A DNA stretch of 12,596 nt from Patescibacteria group bacterium (GTDB taxonomy: Bacteria > Patescibacteriota > Patescibacteriia > JAHIZJ01): the NCBI GenBank assembly GCA_041661625.1, contig JBAZUB010000008.1, positions 1 to 12,596 on the forward strand, given 5' to 3'. The notes under the pieces were generated by a model. It made no database searches. It saw nothing but the letters and a program-made list of their open reading frames with translations, and had not been told where the DNA came from. Of the stretch, positions 7,801 through 10,800 are shown one piece after another. Numbering within the stretch: the stretch's first letter is position 1; every line of letters starts with the position of its first letter. Made by a program: the position numbers and the translations under genes.

Positions 7801-10800
7801 GTTGTAGGTTCCGCCGGTGACGTTGCCGGCTGAGAAAACTTGGAATTGGGAGGTGGCACCCACGGAAAGGAGGGCGAGGGGGTTGGTAGTCCCGATGCCG
7901 ACGTTGCCTCCCGAAGTTATAACGAATGGGTTTGATGCTGAATCATTTACCTGGAAGAGCTGGGAGGGAGCGGTAGTTCCGATGCCGACGTTGCCTTGAG
8001 ACCCGAAACCTGTGTGCGCTAAAATTACATTTCCATTTTCAGCTATTCCATCTCCGCCGGAAATATAAACATTGCCACCAAGTCCAATACCCATCCCCCC
8101 TGATATATTCACTTTGCCCCCAGAATCGTTTCCTAGGCCGCCATATAAATTCAAATTCCCTCCGCTGCCGACTGGAATACTTGATCCTGCAGCAATACTT
8201 AGGTTATTTCCGCCGCCACTTTTATCGGCTACTCTAATTACACTGTCACTTTCACTTGAAAATAATAGGTCTCCATTAATTGCTAATTTCGCCCCCGGAC
8301 TCGTGGTTCCTATCCCCACGTTTGCTCCGTCGTCATAAATTACAGAAGACGCGATCGCGCTCGTTCCGTTGCCTTTGAGAAGGTAATTCGAAGAGAAGGT
8401 CCCAGCTCCGGTTCCGCCTTGGGCGACGTTGAGGTATTGCTGGGAAGTGAGAGAGTTGGTTCCATTCCAGACAGCTACGTATCCGTTGGCGCCAGTTCCG
8501 AGAGCCGCCGTGCCGGTGGCGGGGATGGTCAGGGTGTAATCTCCTGATGTTGATAAAGTTAGGTTATTAGTTCCAAAATTGATAGTCTTTCCGTCGGCTC
8601 CGGAGAGAGTGAGTGAATTGGAAAGATTGAGAGTTTTGTCATTCAAAGTGAGGGTGCCTGTTCCGGTGGTAATGGTGATGCCGTTGTAGGTGCCTCCAGT
8701 GACGTTGCCAGTCGAGGAAACTTGGAATTGATTCCCTGCCCCAATGGAAAGAGGCTGTGTTGGGTTAGTGGAACCGATGCCGACGTTGCCTTGAATTCTC
8801 ATTCCATTTGCAAAACTTGCCAATCCCTGGCTAAACAATCCTCCCGGCCCGATTTCCAAAGAAGTGTTGGCATAAATTTTGTCCGTCGTGAAATTGCCGG
8901 CAACATCCATATTATCAGCTGAAATATTGCCCGCCCAAAGCGTACTTGTGGAAATTCCCGGCAATTCTGCAATCACTATTTTTCGATTGGCAATATCTGT
9001 GATATAAGCGTATTTTCCGTTTATAAATATATCATCAATTGTATTCAAATTCACCGGATCAACCAGTGAAGCGGCAAGCGTCGGATTGGTCGGGTTGGAA
9101 AGATCGTACACATATAAACCGGAATCGACCGCCGTATGATAAAGATAATTTCCTGCCACTTCTATAACCCAAGGATGAGTAGCCGCGACCGAGGAAGTCA
9201 AGGAAGGTAAAGTAGGATCGGAAATATCGATCACTTCAATTTTGTTCCCCCCATAATTGGCGACGTAGGCATACTTGCCTGAAATCGATACTCCGAGAAG
9301 AGTGTTAAAACTCGCATCGTTGAGCGAACCAGCAAGTTGGATACTGGCCGGATTGGAAATATCCAAAATCAGAAAGTAGGGAGTGGAGCTTGTGTCATCG
9401 GTGACATAGGCGTATTTTCCTTTGACAGTGACCCATTCCGGGTGCTTCAGTTTTGCGTCGCTGAAAGAACTGACAATTTTGGGGCTGGCCGGATTGGAAA
9501 TATCAATCGCGGCAAGACTGTTCCCATTGGCATTGACGACAAAGGCATAATTTCCGGAAATGTCCATGTCTTCCGCTCCGTTCAACAAACTTGCGTCCGT
9601 GATTGATCCGACGATCGAAGGAGAATTCGGATTGGAAATATCGATGACCACGAAAGCATTGGCTTTCATGGACGCGACATATGCGTATTTGCCGATGACC
9701 TTGAACCCCTCGGCGCCATCCAACAAGGCATCGGTATTTTGACTGACCAGAGTAGGATTGTCCGGATCGGAAACATCTATGATGCTGAAGGCGCTTACGT
9801 TCGGATGAAAAGATCCGTTATTGGATGTCATATACGCGTATTTGCCGATAACCTGTACCCATCCCGCACCGAAAAAATTATCGTCGTACAATGACCCTCT
9901 CAAAATAGGATTGACAGCCTGAACATTTACACTTCCCTTAACCGTCAGTTGGGAATTCGGCGAGGTCGTCCCGATCCCCACATTCCCTCCACTTGTCACA
10001 ACAAAAGCGCTGGTTCCGGAGTTGTTGACTTGGAAGAGTTGGCTTGGGAGAGTGGTGCCGATCCCCACATTTGTATTGTTGTTGAAGAGATTAGTGTTCG
10101 CTGTCCAAGCGGCTCCATCCCAATAGAGAGTCTGACCGGTGATGGTTCCGGCAGTGAGAGGAGAGATGGGATTTCCGTTGGCATAGTAATTGGAAGCGTT
10201 GATGTCTCCGGCGACGTTCAGCTTGTAGGTTCCGACAGCAGTTGTCCCTATCCCCACATTGGTGCCGTCGTCATAAATCACCGAGCTCGTTAGGACGGAG
10301 GTTCCATTGCCTTTGAGAAGATAATTAGTATTGAATGTTCCGGCTCCGGTTCCGCCTTGGGCGACGTTCAGATATTGCTGGGAAGTGAGGGAGTTGGCGG
10401 CTCCCCAGACAGCCACGTAGTTTTCCGTGCCGGTGCCGGTTACGGGATTAGTAAGAGCTGTTTGGAAATCGGAGGAATGATGTCCATCGAGGAGATCGGC
10501 GTTGAGATTGGTGTTGACTGTAGTGGAAGTAACGCTGAAAGGAGCAGTTCCGTCGGCAAGGGTGGAGATGAGTTGTCCGTTAGTCCTTATGGAACCGTTG
10601 ACATCAAGAGCTTGCCCTGGGGCAGTGGTGCCGATGCCGACGTTGCCTGTGCTATCTATCCTCATCCTTTCATTCGAAGTCGCTATACCTCCGGTTTGGA
10701 AACGAATATCACCAGTAGCACCGTAAGCGCTAATCCACCACGGACCATCACTACTACCCATCACTCCAGAACCAGCCCAAGCTGGGACAGTAGTATAAGA

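Noticed and set aside
4585..8770. Diversity-generating retroelement variable/template repeats
   Set aside because: Differences between cassette copies are scattered and mostly silent, with no bias toward adenine positions, and no reverse transcriptase is seen.
4885..10509. Prophage remnant
   Set aside because: Tail-fibre-like motifs are present, but only inside one huge frame; no capsid, terminase, portal, integrase or lysis gene is visible.
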